Shown: piece after piece, positions 13,670-24,105 of the stretch
Layout of the letters: the number at the start of each line of letters is the position of its first letter
Position numbering within the stretch: the stretch's first letter is position 1
Assembly (NCBI GenBank): GCA_003135415.1
Contig: PLBP01000012.1
Span: 1-45,075, forward strand
Reading direction: 5' to 3'
Origin: Hyphomicrobiales bacterium
GTDB taxonomy: Bacteria; Pseudomonadota; Alphaproteobacteria; Rhizobiales; Xanthobacteraceae
Length of the DNA stretch: 45,075 nt
Program-made: the position numbers and the translations under genes
Notes under the pieces: generated by a model
What the model saw: only the letters and a program-made list of their open reading frames with translations
Databases searched by the model: none
Told to the model about the DNA's origin: nothing

Positions 13670-14767
13670 TCAGTTCGCGAAACGGAAGTGCATCACGTCG
13701 CCGTCGACGACGACGTAATCCTTGCCTTCGAGCCGGAGCTTTCCCGACTCGCGCGCGCCGGCTTCGCCGTTGCCTGAAACGTAGTCGTCATAGGCAATGG
13801 TCTCTGCGCGGATGAAGCCTTTCTCGAAGTCGGTATGGATGACGCCCGCCGCCTGCGGCGCGCGGGTGCCGCGCGTGATGGTCCAGGCGCGCGCCTCTTT
13901 CGGGCCGGCGGTGAAGTAGGTGACGAGATCCAAGAGCCCGTAGCCGGCGCGGATCAGCCGGTCGAGGCCGGGCTCCTGGAGGCCGACGGCGGCGAGATAG
14001 TCGGCGCGCTCGGCCGGCGGCAGCATCGCGATCTCCGACTCGATCTTGGCGGAAATGACCACCGAGGCTGCATTCTCGCTCTTTGCCTTCGCCTCCACTT
14101 TTTTCGAGAATACGTTGCCGTTCGCGGCCGAGGCTTCCTCGACGTTGCAAACGTAGAGGATGGGCTTGGCGGTAATCAGGCCGAGCATGGCGAAAGCCTG
14201 CTCTTCCTCGGGCTTCCGGGCGACGAGGCGCGCGGGCTTTCCTTCCGACAGGAGTGCGATCGCGCGGCGGACGAGGTCGAGCGCGAGGATCGATTCCTTA
14301 TCGTTGCCGCGCGCTTTCTTTTCCAGCGCGTCGACGCGCTTCTCCAGGCTATCGAGATCGGCGAGCATCAATTCGGTCTCGACCGTGGCGGCGTCGGCGA
14401 GCGGATCGATCTTGCCCTCGACGTGGGTGATGTCGCTATCCTCGAAGCAGCGCAGCACGTGGGCGATCGCATCGACCTCGCGGATGTGGGCGAGGAACTG
14501 GTTGCCGAGACCCTCGCCCTTCGAGGCGCCGCGCACGAGACCGGCGATGTCGACGAAGGTGAGCCGCGTCGGAATGACCGCGTCGGAATGCGCGATTTTC
14601 GCGAGCGTCTCTAGCCGGGGATCCGGCACCGCCACCTCGCCGAGATTGGGCTCGATGGTGCAGAACGGATAATTCGCCGCCTGCGCGGCGGCGGTCTGCG
14701 TCAAAGCGTTGAAGAGCGTGGACTTGCCGACATTCGGCAGGCCGACGATGCCGCACTTGAATCCCAT
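13670..14767 (-). CDS. ychF: Redox-responsive P-loop ATPase/GTPase YchF (Obg family)
   Basis: A 365-residue protein of the usual YchF length. The G1 loop GLPNVGKSTLFNALTQT, G3 DIAGLVRGASKGEGLGNQFL and the NVEE sequence that replaces the GTP-specific NKxD are all present, the last explaining ATP preference in this family. A coiled-coil insert (about 130-200) and a C-terminal TGS domain complete it. YchF binds ribosomes and modulates translation and oxidative-stress responses. It follows pth by about 20 bases, a linkage found across bacteria. Confidence 0.96.
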   Translation of the reverse strand: MGFKCGIVGLPNVGKSTLFNALTQTAAAQAANYPFCTIEPNLGEVAVPDPRLETLAKIAHSDAVIPTRLTFVDIAGLVRGASKGEGLGNQFLAHIREVDAIAHVLRCFEDSDITHVEGKIDPLADAATVETELMLADLDSLEKRVDALEKKARGNDKESILALDLVRRAIALLSEGKPARLVARKPEEEQAFAMLGLITAKPILYVCNVEEASAANGNVFSKKVEAKAKSENAASVVISAKIESEIAMLPPAERADYLAAVGLQEPGLDRLIRAGYGLLDLVTYFTAGPKEARAWTITRGTRAPQAAGVIHTDFEKGFIRAETIAYDDYVSGNGEAGARESGKLRLEGKDYVVVDGDVMHFRFAN

Positions 14768-14786
14768 GATTGACCTTCGTGTTCGT

Positions 14787-15395
14787 TTAGGCCGCGGGCC
14801 CGTTATCGGCGGACTGCGGGATGCCGCGCGCCTGCAAGGAAAGATGAACGCGGTTCTGGAATTCCTCGGGCCGGCCCTTCACCAGGAATTCCGCGGCGTC
14901 GGCGACCCCCTCGCAGACCGCTTCGACCCAGCCGTGCTCGTCCTTGAAAAAATCCGAGAGCACGTAGCCGTGGACTAGTTCCTTCTGGCCCGGATGTCCG
15001 ACCCCGAGCCGCACGCGTATATAATCGTTTCCGCACATGGCCGTGATCGAGCGCAGCCCATTATGGCCGGCATTGCCGCCGCCGGTCTTCACCCGCACTT
15101 TAGCGGGCGCGAGATCGATCTCGTCGTGGAACACCACGACCTCGCTGAGCGCGAGCTTGTAAAAATGCTGCGCCGCCTGCACCGCCACGCCTGACTCGTT
15201 CATGAAGGTCTCGGGCTTCAAGACCAGAACCCGGTCGCCCGCGATCTCGCCTTCCGCCGCCTCGCCGTGAAAGCGCCGCCGCCACGGCGCGAGCCGGTGG
15301 CGGCGGTGAATGGCATCGGCGGCGAGGAAGCCGATATTGTGCCGGTTCCCTGCGTGGCGCGGTCCCGGATTGCCGAGCCCCGCGAACAGCAACAT
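14787..15395 (-). CDS. pth: Peptidyl-tRNA hydrolase
   Basis: A 202-residue enzyme that frees tRNA from prematurely released peptidyl-tRNA. The N-terminal [18 protein letters not shown] holds the catalytic His, and [24 protein letters not shown] and [12 protein letters not shown] are the other family signatures. The tail has a short Pro/Ala-rich extension. It sits between rplY and ychF in the order expected for Rhizobiales. Confidence 0.96.
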   Translation of the reverse strand: MLLFAGLGNPGPRHAGNRHNIGFLAADAIHRRHRLAPWRRRFHGEAAEGEIAGDRVLVLKPETFMNESGVAVQAAQHFYKLALSEVVVFHDEIDLAPAKVRVKTGGGNAGHNGLRSITAMCGNDYIRVRLGVGHPGQKELVHGYVLSDFFKDEHGWVEAVCEGVADAAEFLVKGRPEEFQNRVHLSLQARGIPQSADNGPAA

Positions 15396-15415
15396 GGCGA
15401 GCCTCCCGGCAAGCG

Positions 15416-16180
15416 TTACTTCTTGCCTTTGTCGCCACCCTTCGCGTCGGCCGCGGGCGCCGCGGCAGCTCCTTCGGCGGGCACCGCTCCGGGTACCGCA
15501 CCTTCCGCTCCTTCGACGCCTTCCGCGCCCTCGACGGCGGCAAGGGTGCCGGCGGCGGCGGCCGCTGCGGCTTCGGCTTCTTTCTGCTTCGCGAGCAGCT
15601 GCTCTTCGAGATAGCCCGATGAGGACACGATGGTCGCGACCGTGAAGTCGCGGTCGCGGATCACCGGACGGACGTTTTCGGAAAGCTTGATCGCCGAGAT
15701 GTGGAGCGAGTGGCCGATTTCGAGGCCGGTGAGATCACCCGTGATGAAATCGGGGATCGCATCCGCGGGACAAATTAATTCGACGGTGTGGCGGACGATG
15801 TTCAACGTGCCGCCGCGCTTGATGCCGGGGGCGGCGTCGTGGTTGGTAAATTTCACCGGCACGGCGACACGGATGGCCGCGCCGGGCGCGACACGCTGGA
15901 AGTCGACGTGGGTCGGCAGGTCGCGCAGCGGGTCGAGCTGGAAGCCGCGCGAGATGACCTGGTGCTTCTCGCCGTCGACGTCGACGCTGAACAGCGTGGT
16001 GAGAAAGTGGCCGGCATAAATCCGGCGGGTGAGCTCGACGGCGTCGAGCGAAATCGCAACGGGGGGTTTCTTGTCGCCATAGATCACGCCCGGCACCTTG
16101 CCGGCGCGGCGCGCGGTACGGGCGGCCCCCTTGCCGACCTCAGGACGCGCGGTAGCCTTCAGCTCGTGCTTCGCAGCCAT
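15416..16180 (-). CDS. rplY: 50S ribosomal protein L25 / general stress protein Ctc
   Basis: A 254-residue long-type L25. The N-terminal 5S-rRNA-binding domain ([33 protein letters not shown]) is followed by the TL5-like C-terminal domain ([20 protein letters not shown]). After residue ~205 comes a low-complexity tail rich in Ala, Glu and Gly ([20 protein letters not shown]) ending in lysines, which is variable among relatives. Start ATG 16180 gives [10 protein letters not shown]; the frame upstream is not coding. Confidence 0.95.
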   Translation of the reverse strand: MAAKHELKATARPEVGKGAARTARRAGKVPGVIYGDKKPPVAISLDAVELTRRIYAGHFLTTLFSVDVDGEKHQVISRGFQLDPLRDLPTHVDFQRVAPGAAIRVAVPVKFTNHDAAPGIKRGGTLNIVRHTVELICPADAIPDFITGDLTGLEIGHSLHISAIKLSENVRPVIRDRDFTVATIVSSSGYLEEQLLAKQKEAEAAAAAAAGTLAAVEGAEGVEGAEGAVPGAVPAEGAAAAPAADAKGGDKGKK

Positions 16181-16364
16181 AGTCTCGATCCTTATCCTAA
16201 TTACCGCGGGCCGCCTCCAGGGGTGCGGGGCGCCGGGCGGCGTTTCTATAGCGTCATCACCTTTAGGATGCAACGCGGCACGGATGCGAGAACCCGCTTG
16301 TCGAGGCCGCGATCGCCGTGCCACTGCTGGCGCCCTTTCTCTTACGGGAAAAGATCGCCCAAAG

Positions 16365-16895
16365 ATGCATTTTAAGCCGTCTTTGCTTTTCGCCGCCGCG
16401 GCGCTTGCGTTTCTCATGTCCGGCTGCATTTCGTCGAAGGTTCCGCTGTTCGACGAGGCGAACGCGGTGACACCGGTGCCGGCCGGCCGTTACGACGAGT
16501 TGCGGAACAACAACGGCACTTTGATCAAGCGCGGTAGCGGCACGCTCAGGCTGGATGGCCGCTTCTATGGCTGGAAGGAAGATCGTTCCATCAGCGAACA
16601 ATTGTTCGCGCTCTACGATATCGGTGGCGGATTTTACGTCGCGGCGGCCCGGCAGCGGAATCCGAAGCTCGGCGATCCTTATCGCTACCAGCTGATCGAG
16701 GCGACCGAGGACGGCTATCTCGCCTATGCGCCGCAATGCGCCGATTTGCGCAAGATGCGGCTGCCCGAGAAACTCGCGCCGATCGTCGACGACACCGACT
16801 GTTTCTATGTCGAGCGCGAGGCGCTGGTGCAGGTCTTGCGGCTGTGGGCCGAGCGCATGTTGCCGACCTATCGCTACATCGTTGCCCGCCCCTGA
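16365..16895 (+). CDS. Lipoprotein of unknown function
   Basis: A 176-residue protein with a type II signal peptide: MHFKPSLLFAAAALAFLMSG followed by Cys at residue 21 (FLMSGCISS). The mature part (PVPAGRYDELRNNNGTLIKR, then beta-rich sequence with FYVAAARQRNPKLGDPYRYQ) has no domain I can name. It should be lipid-anchored, probably facing the periplasm. It stands alone on the plus strand and converges with the FkbM gene. Confidence 0.75.
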   Translation: MHFKPSLLFAAAALAFLMSGCISSKVPLFDEANAVTPVPAGRYDELRNNNGTLIKRGSGTLRLDGRFYGWKEDRSISEQLFALYDIGGGFYVAAARQRNPKLGDPYRYQLIEATEDGYLAYAPQCADLRKMRLPEKLAPIVDDTDCFYVEREALVQVLRLWAERMLPTYRYIVARP

Positions 16896-16905
16896 CGGCA
16901 ATTCT

Positions 16906-17739
16906 TTAGCGCAAAAGCCGTATGGCGAGTTCGAGCGCGGCGGCCACGGCGAAGGCTGCCGCGATGGCGATCAGCGACCAGCGTTGGCGCTTTAATCTTG
17001 CGATCTCTTCCTCGAAGGGGCGGATCGAAGCCGCATGCGCGATCTTGTCGAAGGTGCCGGGCGGGCGGGTGAACGCCTTTTCGAGCTCGCGATTTTCCTC
17101 GGCGAGGAAGAAAGAATTGAGCCCGTCGTGATAGACGAAATGGTAGCCGAGCGGCGCGAGGAAGTCGGAATACTCCTCCACCCGGTCGGGCACTTCGTCG
17201 ACGCGGTCGACCATGTTGAGGGTGACGGGCATTTTCGATTCGAGCACGATGATCTTGGGCCGGTGACGGCGAAGATCCGCGCCGCGCAGGACCGAGAGCT
17301 CCGTTCCCTCGACGTCGATCTTCAGAAAATCGATGACGCGTCCCTTCGCGTGCTCGTTGAGAATGGTCGCGAGCTTCTTCACCGGCACGTCGTGCTCGAC
17401 GACTTTGAGTCCGTCCTTGCGGTGCTGCGCGGCGAGTACGGGATCGGTGGTGGAGTAGCCGTGCCATTTGCCGATTTCGTAGAAGGTAATCGTGCCTTCC
17501 TGCTCGCCGATCGCCATCTCAAGATTGATATCGCGCGGGCGCTTTTTGCGGAGCTCCACGCTGTTCACGGAGAGCGGCTCGATATTGATGCCCGACCAGC
17601 CGCGCTCGTAGAAAACGCGGGTGACGTTGTCGATGTCGGGATCGTTGGCGCCAACGTCGACGTAAAATCCGCTGGCGCCGGGAAAGGCGCGCGCCAGCAT
17701 CACGTCCTCGAAATTTTGGGCGTAACTCGTGATGGGCAC
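16906..17739 (-). CDS. FkbM family methyltransferase with C-terminal membrane anchor
   Basis: The frame starting at GTG 17739 (AGGAG five bases upstream) begins VPITSYAQNFEDVMLARAFP. It contains the SAM-binding GFYVDVGANDPDIDNVTRVF and IDFLKIDVEGTELSVLRGAD, both hallmarks of FkbM methyltransferases that O-methylate sugars or other small molecules. The last 25 residues (WSLIAIAAAFAVAAALELAI...) form a membrane helix, which is unusual for the family and suggests action at the inner membrane, perhaps on a surface polysaccharide or glycolipid. An upstream ATG at 17772 is less likely. Confidence 0.85.
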   Translation of the reverse strand: MPITSYAQNFEDVMLARAFPGASGFYVDVGANDPDIDNVTRVFYERGWSGINIEPLSVNSVELRKKRPRDINLEMAIGEQEGTITFYEIGKWHGYSTTDPVLAAQHRKDGLKVVEHDVPVKKLATILNEHAKGRVIDFLKIDVEGTELSVLRGADLRRHRPKIIVLESKMPVTLNMVDRVDEVPDRVEEYSDFLAPLGYHFVYHDGLNSFFLAEENRELEKAFTRPPGTFDKIAHAASIRPFEEEIARLKRQRWSLIAIAAAFAVAAALELAIRLLR

Positions 17740-17775
17740 GGAAACTCCTGACGAACGCCGGCCCGAAACCAAACT

Positions 17776-18732
17776 TTAGTAGAACAGACTCGATACCGAC
17801 TCCTCGGTCGAGGTGCGCCCGATCGCCTCGCCGATCAGCGTCGCGATCGAAAGCACGCGGACGTTGGGCGCAGCGCGGATGGCGTCGGTCGGCTGAATCG
17901 AGTCGGTGATCACCAATTCCTTCAACTTCGAAGCGGTGACGCGCGCGACCGCGCCGCCCGACAACACGCCGTGGGTGATATAGGCGTAAACATCCTTGGC
18001 GCCCTTTTCGAGCAACGCGTCGGCGGCGTTCACCAGCGTGCCGCCGGAATCGACGATGTCGTCGATCAGGATGCAGGTTTGGCCGGCGACCTCGCCGATC
18101 ACGTTCATCACCTCGGATTCGTTCGGCCGTTCGCGCCGCTTGTCGATGATGGCGAGCGGCGCGTCGATGCGCTTGGCGAGCCCGCGTGCGCGCACGACGC
18201 CGCCGACGTCGGGCGAGGCGACGGTGACGTTCGTGAGGTCGAAGCGCTCCTTGATGTCGCGCACCATCACCGGCGAGGCGTAGAGATTATCGGTCGGGAT
18301 ATCGAAGAAGCCCTGGATTTGGCCGGCGTGGAGATCGAGCGTGAGCACGCGGTCGGCACCGGCATTGGTGATCAGATTGGCGACGAGCTTGGCCGAGATC
18401 GGGGTACGCGGCCCGGGTTTCCGGTCCTGGCGCGCATAGCCGAAATAGGGAATCGTCGCCGTGATGCGCCGCGCCGAGGCGCGCCTCAGCGCGTCGATGA
18501 TGATCAGGAGTTCCATCAAATGATCGTTCGCCGGGAACGAGGTCGATTGGATTACGAACACGTCGCGACCGCGCACGTTCTCCTCGATCTCGACGAAGAT
18601 TTCCATGTCGGCGAAGCGGCGGACGACGGCCTTGGTCAGCGGCGTTTCGAGATAGCCGCCGATCGCTTCGGCGAGCGCGCGGTTCGAGTTGCCGGCGACG
18701 AGCTTGATGTTGCCGTTGTTGCGGGTCGCCAT
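17776..18732 (-). CDS. prs: Ribose-phosphate pyrophosphokinase
   Basis: A 318-residue PRPP synthase of standard length. It has [20 protein letters not shown] at the N-terminus, [20 protein letters not shown], the [20 protein letters not shown] region, and the PRPP loop [20 protein letters not shown]. It makes PRPP from ribose-5-phosphate and ATP for nucleotide, His and Trp synthesis. ATG 18732 is the conserved start; the longer frame to 18906 lacks family sequence. The protein ends with SVSSLFY, as in other prs products. Confidence 0.97.
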   Translation of the reverse strand: MATRNNGNIKLVAGNSNRALAEAIGGYLETPLTKAVVRRFADMEIFVEIEENVRGRDVFVIQSTSFPANDHLMELLIIIDALRRASARRITATIPYFGYARQDRKPGPRTPISAKLVANLITNAGADRVLTLDLHAGQIQGFFDIPTDNLYASPVMVRDIKERFDLTNVTVASPDVGGVVRARGLAKRIDAPLAIIDKRRERPNESEVMNVIGEVAGQTCILIDDIVDSGGTLVNAADALLEKGAKDVYAYITHGVLSGGAVARVTASKLKELVITDSIQPTDAIRAAPNVRVLSIATLIGEAIGRTSTEESVSSLFY

Positions 18733-18844
18733 CGCATTCCCCAACGCGGGCTCCAGCGGAGGCCGCGGCGCCCCCGAGTCCCTAGCCGTGCGGGCCGCGG
18801 CTGTAAAGTTAACGGCGGCGGCCTTCCAGAGACTTATTTTATCG

Positions 18845-19453
18845 CTACTCGGAAACGAAGGAATGGCGCCGATCCGCCAGGGCGACCGGTCTCGAAGCGC
18901 CTGCATCCGCTACCGGCGTATCGCGGCCTGTGGGCTTCGCGGGGGTCGGGGAAGGCGACAGTTCCGGCGCGTTGATCTGCGCCATGATGGCGTCCAAGCT
19001 TTTCGCGGCGATCCGTGCGAGCACGGCATCGTCGGCGAGCGCCCACACGTCCTTCCGCGCGGGCGAGACCGGCTCTTCGCCGGCGACGCGGAAGGCGCGG
19101 TCGTAGCGGGTGTCGAACACGTCGCCGACCCAGGTGATCACCGCCTGCTTCTTTTGCATGCTCGCAGCGAGATAGAAGCGCACCCGCCAGGCGCCCTGGT
19201 TGGCGCGCGAGACGACCGGGAGCTTCCGCGCTTCCGCCTCGCTGGTGAGTTGCGCGACCAGCCGCGCGAACACAGTGGGCGGCGGGCCATCGATCGATTC
19301 GAAGGCGATGGCGCGCGGCCGGCTCTCACCGAGCGAGCCGGTCACGAGCCCGTTGTCGGTCTGGCAGGCGGTGAGGAACAGGCAAGCAAGTGCGGAGGCG
19401 AAAACTCGCCGGCGCGAAACAACGCCGCGCTCGCACGCAGTGACTGCGGACAT
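18845..19453 (-). CDS. Lipoprotein of unknown function
   Basis: A protein of about 200 residues with a lipobox at FLTACQTDN after a positively charged start ([20 protein letters not shown]). The mature domain ([40 protein letters not shown]) looks like an alpha/beta fold, and the C-terminus is Pro/Ala-rich and disordered ([20 protein letters not shown]). I do not know its role. Two Met codons (19459 and 19453) are near the start; the choice does not change the mature protein. Confidence 0.7.
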   Translation of the reverse strand: MSAVTACERGVVSRRRVFASALACLFLTACQTDNGLVTGSLGESRPRAIAFESIDGPPPTVFARLVAQLTSEAEARKLPVVSRANQGAWRVRFYLAASMQKKQAVITWVGDVFDTRYDRAFRVAGEEPVSPARKDVWALADDAVLARIAAKSLDAIMAQINAPELSPSPTPAKPTGRDTPVADAGASRPVALADRRHSFVSE

Positions 19454-19459
19454 CGACAC

Positions 19460-19653
19460 GCTCCCCGTCCGCCGTGCCTCTTTTGTGAGGCTTCGGCGGG
19501 ACCGGGATATTTTTAGAGGGTATCGGAGAGGAGGTCCAGCGGAGGGTCGGCAGAAGGTTAGTTTTGGCGAATGTCAGTTTCTGATTCAGTGCAGGCATTC
19601 GAGAGTAACGCTGCGGACATATTCTTCCGCCGCATGGTTCCGCATAAAACAAG
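19460..19653. other. Intergenic region without a recognisable gene
   Basis: No coding frame stands out between the lipoprotein start and the terminator at 19654. It should contain the promoter of the minus-strand lipoprotein gene, but no clear -35/-10 pair is visible. Confidence 0.35.
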
Positions 19654-19676
19654 AAGGCCGCTGCAATAGCGGCCTT
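19654..19676 (-). terminator. Rho-independent terminator after the MBL-fold gene
   Basis: On the minus strand AAGGCCGCT (19676-19668) and AGCGGCCTT (19662-19654) form a perfect nine-base stem with a five-base loop, followed by CTTGTTTT. It lies just downstream of the stop codon at 19705. Confidence 0.8.
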
Positions 19677-19704
19677 CCGGAGCACGTTTTGTTTGGTCCG
19701 ACGT

Positions 19705-20706
19705 TTATACCGATGGATTCCACGGCGCGGGAACAAAGCGATAACCATTGCCTGCTTTTTCCAGATGGCCGACGCCCGGGAACGGAGCATGGAAGCCCTG
19801 AACCATAAGCTTCTCGGCGACGATCATGTCGTAGACCTTGCGGCGCGTCGCTTCCGCCATGCCGGGATCCTGATCCAAAAACACATGCCAGCCCGGATTG
19901 CCCGCGAACAGCGCCGTATGATGGGTCAGGTCCGACTGGACATAGATTTTTCCGGAGCCCGACGAGACGATAAACGAAGTGTGACCCGGCGTGTGACCCA
20001 CCGTCGCAACCGGGGTGATGCCGGGTGCGACTTTCTTATTCCAATTGTACTGCGTCACCTTGCGATTGAGCGCATCGAATACGCGGCGATTATTCTTGAA
20101 CTGGGTTGCCATGCGGCCTTCCGGCGCGCGGCTCATTTCCCCATCGTCCGTCCAAAATTTCCATTCAACGGAGGGAACCATCACTTCCGCGTTCGGGAAG
20201 GCGAGCTTGTTGTCCGCGGTGAGCAATCCGTTCACATGATCGCCGTGGAAGTGAGAGATCACGACGACATCGATCGCGCCCGGATCGATGTCCGCGGCCG
20301 CGAGATTTAACAGGAGCTGGCCATAGCTGCTGTTCGGTAAAGCGGCGGCGGCCGGACCGTTGCCGGTGTCGATCAATACAAGCTTCGATCCCGTGTTCAC
20401 GACGATCGGCGAGTAAGAATTGGTGATATTGGCCGGATCCAGGAAGTTCGCGGCCAGCATCGCGCTCACTTCTTCTTTTTTGATATTGGTGACATAGCTA
20501 TCGGTCAGCGGAAAGGTGCGCGCGCCGTCGGTAACGACGGTGACTTCGATTTCGCCGACCTTGTAGCGATACCAGCCGGGCGCCTGCTTGCCCTGAAGCG
20601 GGGTGGAAGCCTTGGCGGATTCAATGGCGGCGAGCGGGTTCAGCGTTGCGGCAGCGCCGGCCGCAATGGCGCCGGCAAGCACCGTACGACGGTTCACTTC
20701 AGTCAT
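19705..20706 (-). CDS. Exported MBL-fold metallohydrolase
   Basis: The 333-residue precursor has a twin-arginine signal (MTEVNRRTVLAGAIAAGAAA). The mature part carries the metallo-beta-lactamase metal motif VISHFHGDHVNGLLTADNKL (HxHxDH), the later metal His in GHTPGHTSFIV, Asp in VQSDLTHHTALF and a final His in FHAPFPGVGH. These bind two metals, usually zinc. The closest types are the AHL-lactonase-like and methyl-parathion-hydrolase-like MBL enzymes, so a hydrolytic role on lactones or esters in the periplasm is likely; the exact substrate is open. Confidence 0.87.
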   Translation of the reverse strand: MTEVNRRTVLAGAIAAGAAATLNPLAAIESAKASTPLQGKQAPGWYRYKVGEIEVTVVTDGARTFPLTDSYVTNIKKEEVSAMLAANFLDPANITNSYSPIVVNTGSKLVLIDTGNGPAAAALPNSSYGQLLLNLAAADIDPGAIDVVVISHFHGDHVNGLLTADNKLAFPNAEVMVPSVEWKFWTDDGEMSRAPEGRMATQFKNNRRVFDALNRKVTQYNWNKKVAPGITPVATVGHTPGHTSFIVSSGSGKIYVQSDLTHHTALFAGNPGWHVFLDQDPGMAEATRRKVYDMIVAEKLMVQGFHAPFPGVGHLEKAGNGYRFVPAPWNPSV

Positions 20707-20844
20707 GATCTTCCTCCGGGAAAGCCCCGTAAACCAGGGTCATTAGCGCTTTATCGCAGCGATCCTCGAAGCCCTGTCGCTCATAGAAGGGGCTGGCATG
20801 TTATGGCACAAATCGAACAATGATAAGCCGCCCAATCCCTTCAC

Positions 20845-21618
20845 TCACTCCGCCAGCGTAATCGCCGCGATCAGCCGGCCGTAGTCGGGCTCGTTGCGGT
20901 GGACGGAGCGGCGGAAGCTGAAGAAATAATTTTCCTCGGCATAAGTGTCGCAGCAGAGATCATCGATCGTCCCAACGCCGATCTTGCCGAGTCGCGCGCG
21001 GATATAGCCGGGGAGATCGAATAGCGCATGGCCCGAGCGCTCGCTCGGCGCGAAGTAGCGGATATTCATCGAGTCCGCTTCGCGAAAGCGGATGACGAAT
21101 TCAGGGCCGACTTCGTAGCTCGACTGGCGAATGAGCGGCCCGATGGCGGCGACGATGCGGGCGCGGGCGGCGCCCAATTCTTCCATCTTCGCCACCGTCG
21201 CTTCGAGAATGCCGGTGAACGCGCCCTTCCAACCCGCATGCGCCGCACCGACGACGCGCGCCTCGGCGTCGGCAAATAGCACCGGCCCGCAATCGGCGAT
21301 CGAGACGCCAATGGCGATGCCCGGCGTCGCCGTCACGATCGCGTCGGCGCGCGGCGCATTGGCGCGCGTCCACGGCGCGGCGGCGATGACGGCTTCGGCC
21401 GAATGGATCTGGTAGCAGGCCACGAGATGTCCGTCGGCAACCTTCAGGGCTTCCGTCATCCGCCGCCGGTTTTCGATAACGCGCGCCGGATCGTCCGAAG
21501 AGCCCTGGCCGCCATTCAGGCTCGCGTAAATTCCCTCCGATACGCCGCCCTCGCGCGTGAAGAAGGCGTGGCGGACATGCGAGAGCGCGTCGAGCGGCTT
21601 CGATTGCAACATCATCAT
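20845..21618 (-). CDS. pgeF: Purine nucleoside phosphorylase-like, laccase-domain protein (YfiH/PgeF)
   Basis: A 257-residue protein of the YfiH (DUF152) family, with HAFFTREGGVSEGIYASLNG, VSIADCGPVLFAD, GAAHAGWKGAFTGILEATV and CTYAEENYFFSFRRS-like segments (CCDTYAEENYFFSFRR). Cys and His in DCGP, AHAGW and the late Cys bind zinc. Members cleave purine nucleosides, and E. coli PgeF edits peptidoglycan precursors that carry the wrong amino acid. It is third in an lgt-midA-pgeF unit that is common in Alphaproteobacteria. Confidence 0.9.
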   Translation of the reverse strand: MMMLQSKPLDALSHVRHAFFTREGGVSEGIYASLNGGQGSSDDPARVIENRRRMTEALKVADGHLVACYQIHSAEAVIAAAPWTRANAPRADAIVTATPGIAIGVSIADCGPVLFADAEARVVGAAHAGWKGAFTGILEATVAKMEELGAARARIVAAIGPLIRQSSYEVGPEFVIRFREADSMNIRYFAPSERSGHALFDLPGYIRARLGKIGVGTIDDLCCDTYAEENYFFSFRRSVHRNEPDYGRLIAAITLAE

Positions 21619-21639
21619 GCGCGAAGGCTCACTGCGGTC

Positions 21640-22731
21640 TTACCCACTGTCAAATCCGGGTCCGATGGGAAGTGTTGAATGGGCGAATGAGATCACCTTG
21701 AACAGCTCCCCCATATGACGCGGCGAAGAGCCGACGAGCCGCGCCAATGCCGCGTCGATGTCGCTCCGCACTTTGGCGTCGGCTTTTCGCTTCAAGCGCT
21801 CGGCGCGCGGCTCGATGCCGAGGCGGCGCAAGAACACGCCCTGGGCGATGGGGCCGCGCACGCGCAAGCCTTCGCTTTTCGCGAGCGCGGCCAATGATTC
21901 GAAATCGACATGGGCGGACAGGTCGGCGAGCCCCGGACTTTCCAACGGATCGGCGAATTCGTGCATGCGTACCGCTTGCAACGTATCGCCGAAACTGGTG
22001 CGGCGGTGGCCGTAATCGACGATCAGCGCCGCCCCGCTCGCGGCGGCGATTCTCGCCGCGATTTCCCGAAGCGATGCGAGATTGCGGCGCTCCAGCACCG
22101 ATCCTTCCGCCGCCCGGCGCAATCGTGCCGGCAGGCTTTCGTCGAAGCCGGAGAGGGGAGTTGGGTGGAGTCCGAAAGCGAGCTTCTCTCCTGATATGCC
22201 GATGCGCTGCTCGCACCAGCCGCCCGCGGTCTTCACGAAGCGGTCGATCGGGAGCGCGTCGACGAATTCATTGGCGATCATCAGGAGCGGTCCTGCCGGC
22301 AAGTCCGCGGCGCTCTCATGCCAGGCGACCGGCACGGCGGCGCCGGCGAGCTTCTCGCGCTGCAGCCCCGCGAGCACGGGGCTCGTCTCAACGAGGTGAA
22401 CCTCGAGCGCTTGCTCGAAAGCGGGCTCGAGTTTCGCCGCGCGCAGCATGTCGTGCATCAGCGTGCCGCGGCCGGGACCCAGTTCCACCAGCCGGACCCG
22501 CTTCGGCGCCTGCATGCCGCGCCACGCCTCCACGCACCAAAGGCCGATCAACTCGCCGAACATCTGGCTGATCTCGGGCGCGGTGGTGAAATCGCCCGCG
22601 GCGCCGAGCGGATCGCGCGTCGCGTAGTAGCCGTGGCGCGGATGCCCGAGACAAAGCGCCATGTAGCGCGAGACGGGCATCGGACCTTCAGCTTCGATGA
22701 TCGCGCGAAGCTCCAGCTCCAGCGAGGTCAT
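21640..22731 (-). CDS. SAM-dependent methyltransferase, MidA/NDUFAF7 (DUF185) family
   Basis: A 363-residue protein matching the DUF185 family: [40 protein letters not shown], the SAM loop [20 protein letters not shown] and [13 protein letters not shown]. The mitochondrial relative NDUFAF7 methylates an arginine of complex I subunit NDUFS2 during assembly, so the bacterial protein may act on NuoD. ATG 22731 overlaps the lgt stop (ATGA). The tail [10 protein letters not shown] is short and divergent. Confidence 0.9.
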   Translation of the reverse strand: MTSLELELRAIIEAEGPMPVSRYMALCLGHPRHGYYATRDPLGAAGDFTTAPEISQMFGELIGLWCVEAWRGMQAPKRVRLVELGPGRGTLMHDMLRAAKLEPAFEQALEVHLVETSPVLAGLQREKLAGAAVPVAWHESAADLPAGPLLMIANEFVDALPIDRFVKTAGGWCEQRIGISGEKLAFGLHPTPLSGFDESLPARLRRAAEGSVLERRNLASLREIAARIAAASGAALIVDYGHRRTSFGDTLQAVRMHEFADPLESPGLADLSAHVDFESLAALAKSEGLRVRGPIAQGVFLRRLGIEPRAERLKRKADAKVRSDIDAALARLVGSSPRHMGELFKVISFAHSTLPIGPGFDSG

Positions 22732-23552
22732 GCTGCTCCGGTTGGGGGCATGCGCCATGCGCGCACAATCGCGATCGCACCCGCAAGCACCATGGGCAAG
22801 GATAATAGCATCCCCATCGTCAGCCCACCGGCGAGGAAACCGATATGCGCGTCGGGCTCGCGGAATTGCTCGCCGGCAATCCGCGTGAGTCCGTAGCCCG
22901 CGACGAACAGGCCGCCGATCGTGCCCGGCCGCTTCAGCGCGCCCAGGCGTGTTGCGAACGTGAGGATCGCGAACAGCAAAATGCCTTCCATCGCGGCCTC
23001 ATAGAGTTGGCTCGGATGGCGCGGCTCGGGTCCGGCATTCGGAAACACCACGGCCCAGGGAATTTCGGTGGGACGGCCCCATAATTCTCCGTTGATGAAA
23101 TTGGCGATGCGGCCGAGGAAAAGTCCGATCGGGGTGACGATGGCGGCGATGTCGAGCATCGACAGCATCGGGATGCCGCGTGAGCGGGCGAACAACAGGA
23201 GCGCCACGATCGTCCCCAGAAATCCGCCGTGGAACGACATGCCGCCGCGCCACAAGATGAAAATCTCGAGCGGGTTCGCCGCGAAATAGCTGAGTCCGTA
23301 AAACAGCACGTAGCCGAGCCTGCCGCCGATGACGATGCCGAGCGCGCACCAGGCGATGACGTCGTCGACATCGAGGGGTTGGATCGGCGACCGGCCGCCC
23401 CAGAGCGCTTGATTGGCCGCGATTCGCCGCGCCAGCCACCAGGCGAGCAGGATGCCGACCACATAAGCGAGCGCGTACCAGCGAATTGCGAATGGGCCGA
23501 TGGAAATCGCGATCGGATCGAAGGCGGGGAAGGGAATGACCAGAAACGGCAT
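22728..23552 (-). CDS. lgt: Prolipoprotein diacylglyceryl transferase
   Basis: This 274-residue inner-membrane enzyme transfers diacylglycerol from phosphatidylglycerol to the lipobox Cys of preprolipoproteins, the first step in making the several lipoproteins seen in this window. Key segments are [36 protein letters not shown] with the essential His, and the Lgt signature [20 protein letters not shown]. Seven membrane helices fit the family. ATG 23552 is the conserved start; the longer frame upstream is the shadow of ubiK. Confidence 0.95.
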   Translation of the reverse strand: MPFLVIPFPAFDPIAISIGPFAIRWYALAYVVGILLAWWLARRIAANQALWGGRSPIQPLDVDDVIAWCALGIVIGGRLGYVLFYGLSYFAANPLEIFILWRGGMSFHGGFLGTIVALLLFARSRGIPMLSMLDIAAIVTPIGLFLGRIANFINGELWGRPTEIPWAVVFPNAGPEPRHPSQLYEAAMEGILLFAILTFATRLGALKRPGTIGGLFVAGYGLTRIAGEQFREPDAHIGFLAGGLTMGMLLSLPMVLAGAIAIVRAWRMPPTGAA

Positions 23553-23649
23553 GTAGGCGTGATCCGCTGGAACAGGGGCCTCCGTCAAGCACCCTTGCGC
23601 CCTGCCGTAGCGCACCCCATTCTCTCCAGCGATCACGCGGGAGCCGCTT

Positions 23650-23931
23650 ATGGTGCAGACGACCAATCGTTTCTTCGACGAAATGGCGAGGCTGATGAAC
23701 GACGCCGCCGGCGTCGCCAGCGGCGTGCGCAAAGAGGTCGAGACCATCTTCCAGGCCCAGGCCGAGCGAATCTTGCGCAATCTCGACGTGGTCACGCGGG
23801 AAGAATTCGAGGCGATCAAGGAGATGGCCGCGAAGGCGCGCGATGAAAACGAGCGGCTTGCCGCCCGTATCGCGGAGCTCGAAAAGAAGCTCCGCGCGGC
23901 GCCCAAGGGCGAGGGCTCGCAAGGCGCCTAG
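23650..23931 (+). CDS. ubiK: Ubiquinone biosynthesis accessory factor UbiK (BMFP/YqiC family)
   Basis: A 93-residue helical protein: [20 protein letters not shown], then a coiled coil ([29 protein letters not shown]) ending in a flexible tail. This is the BMFP family; UbiK helps the UbiJ-organised ubiquinone complex in E. coli at the membrane surface. It lies divergently from lgt. The usual neighbour arrangement lgt/ubiK supports the assignment. Confidence 0.85.
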   Translation: MVQTTNRFFDEMARLMNDAAGVASGVRKEVETIFQAQAERILRNLDVVTREEFEAIKEMAAKARDENERLAARIAELEKKLRAAPKGEGSQGA

Positions 23932-24105
23932 CAGGTATGCCGCGACGCAATTTTGCGTGATCCCTGTGGACGCGCCGCCCCGCAGCATTGCAGTCAGGCG
24001 GCAAATCCGATTCCTTCGAATCCGGGAGCTGGACGAGTGATTCGCCGTCATCGGCGAGACACCCAATCGCCTTATTCAATTCCCAGCTACCGAACGAGGC
24101 GAACC

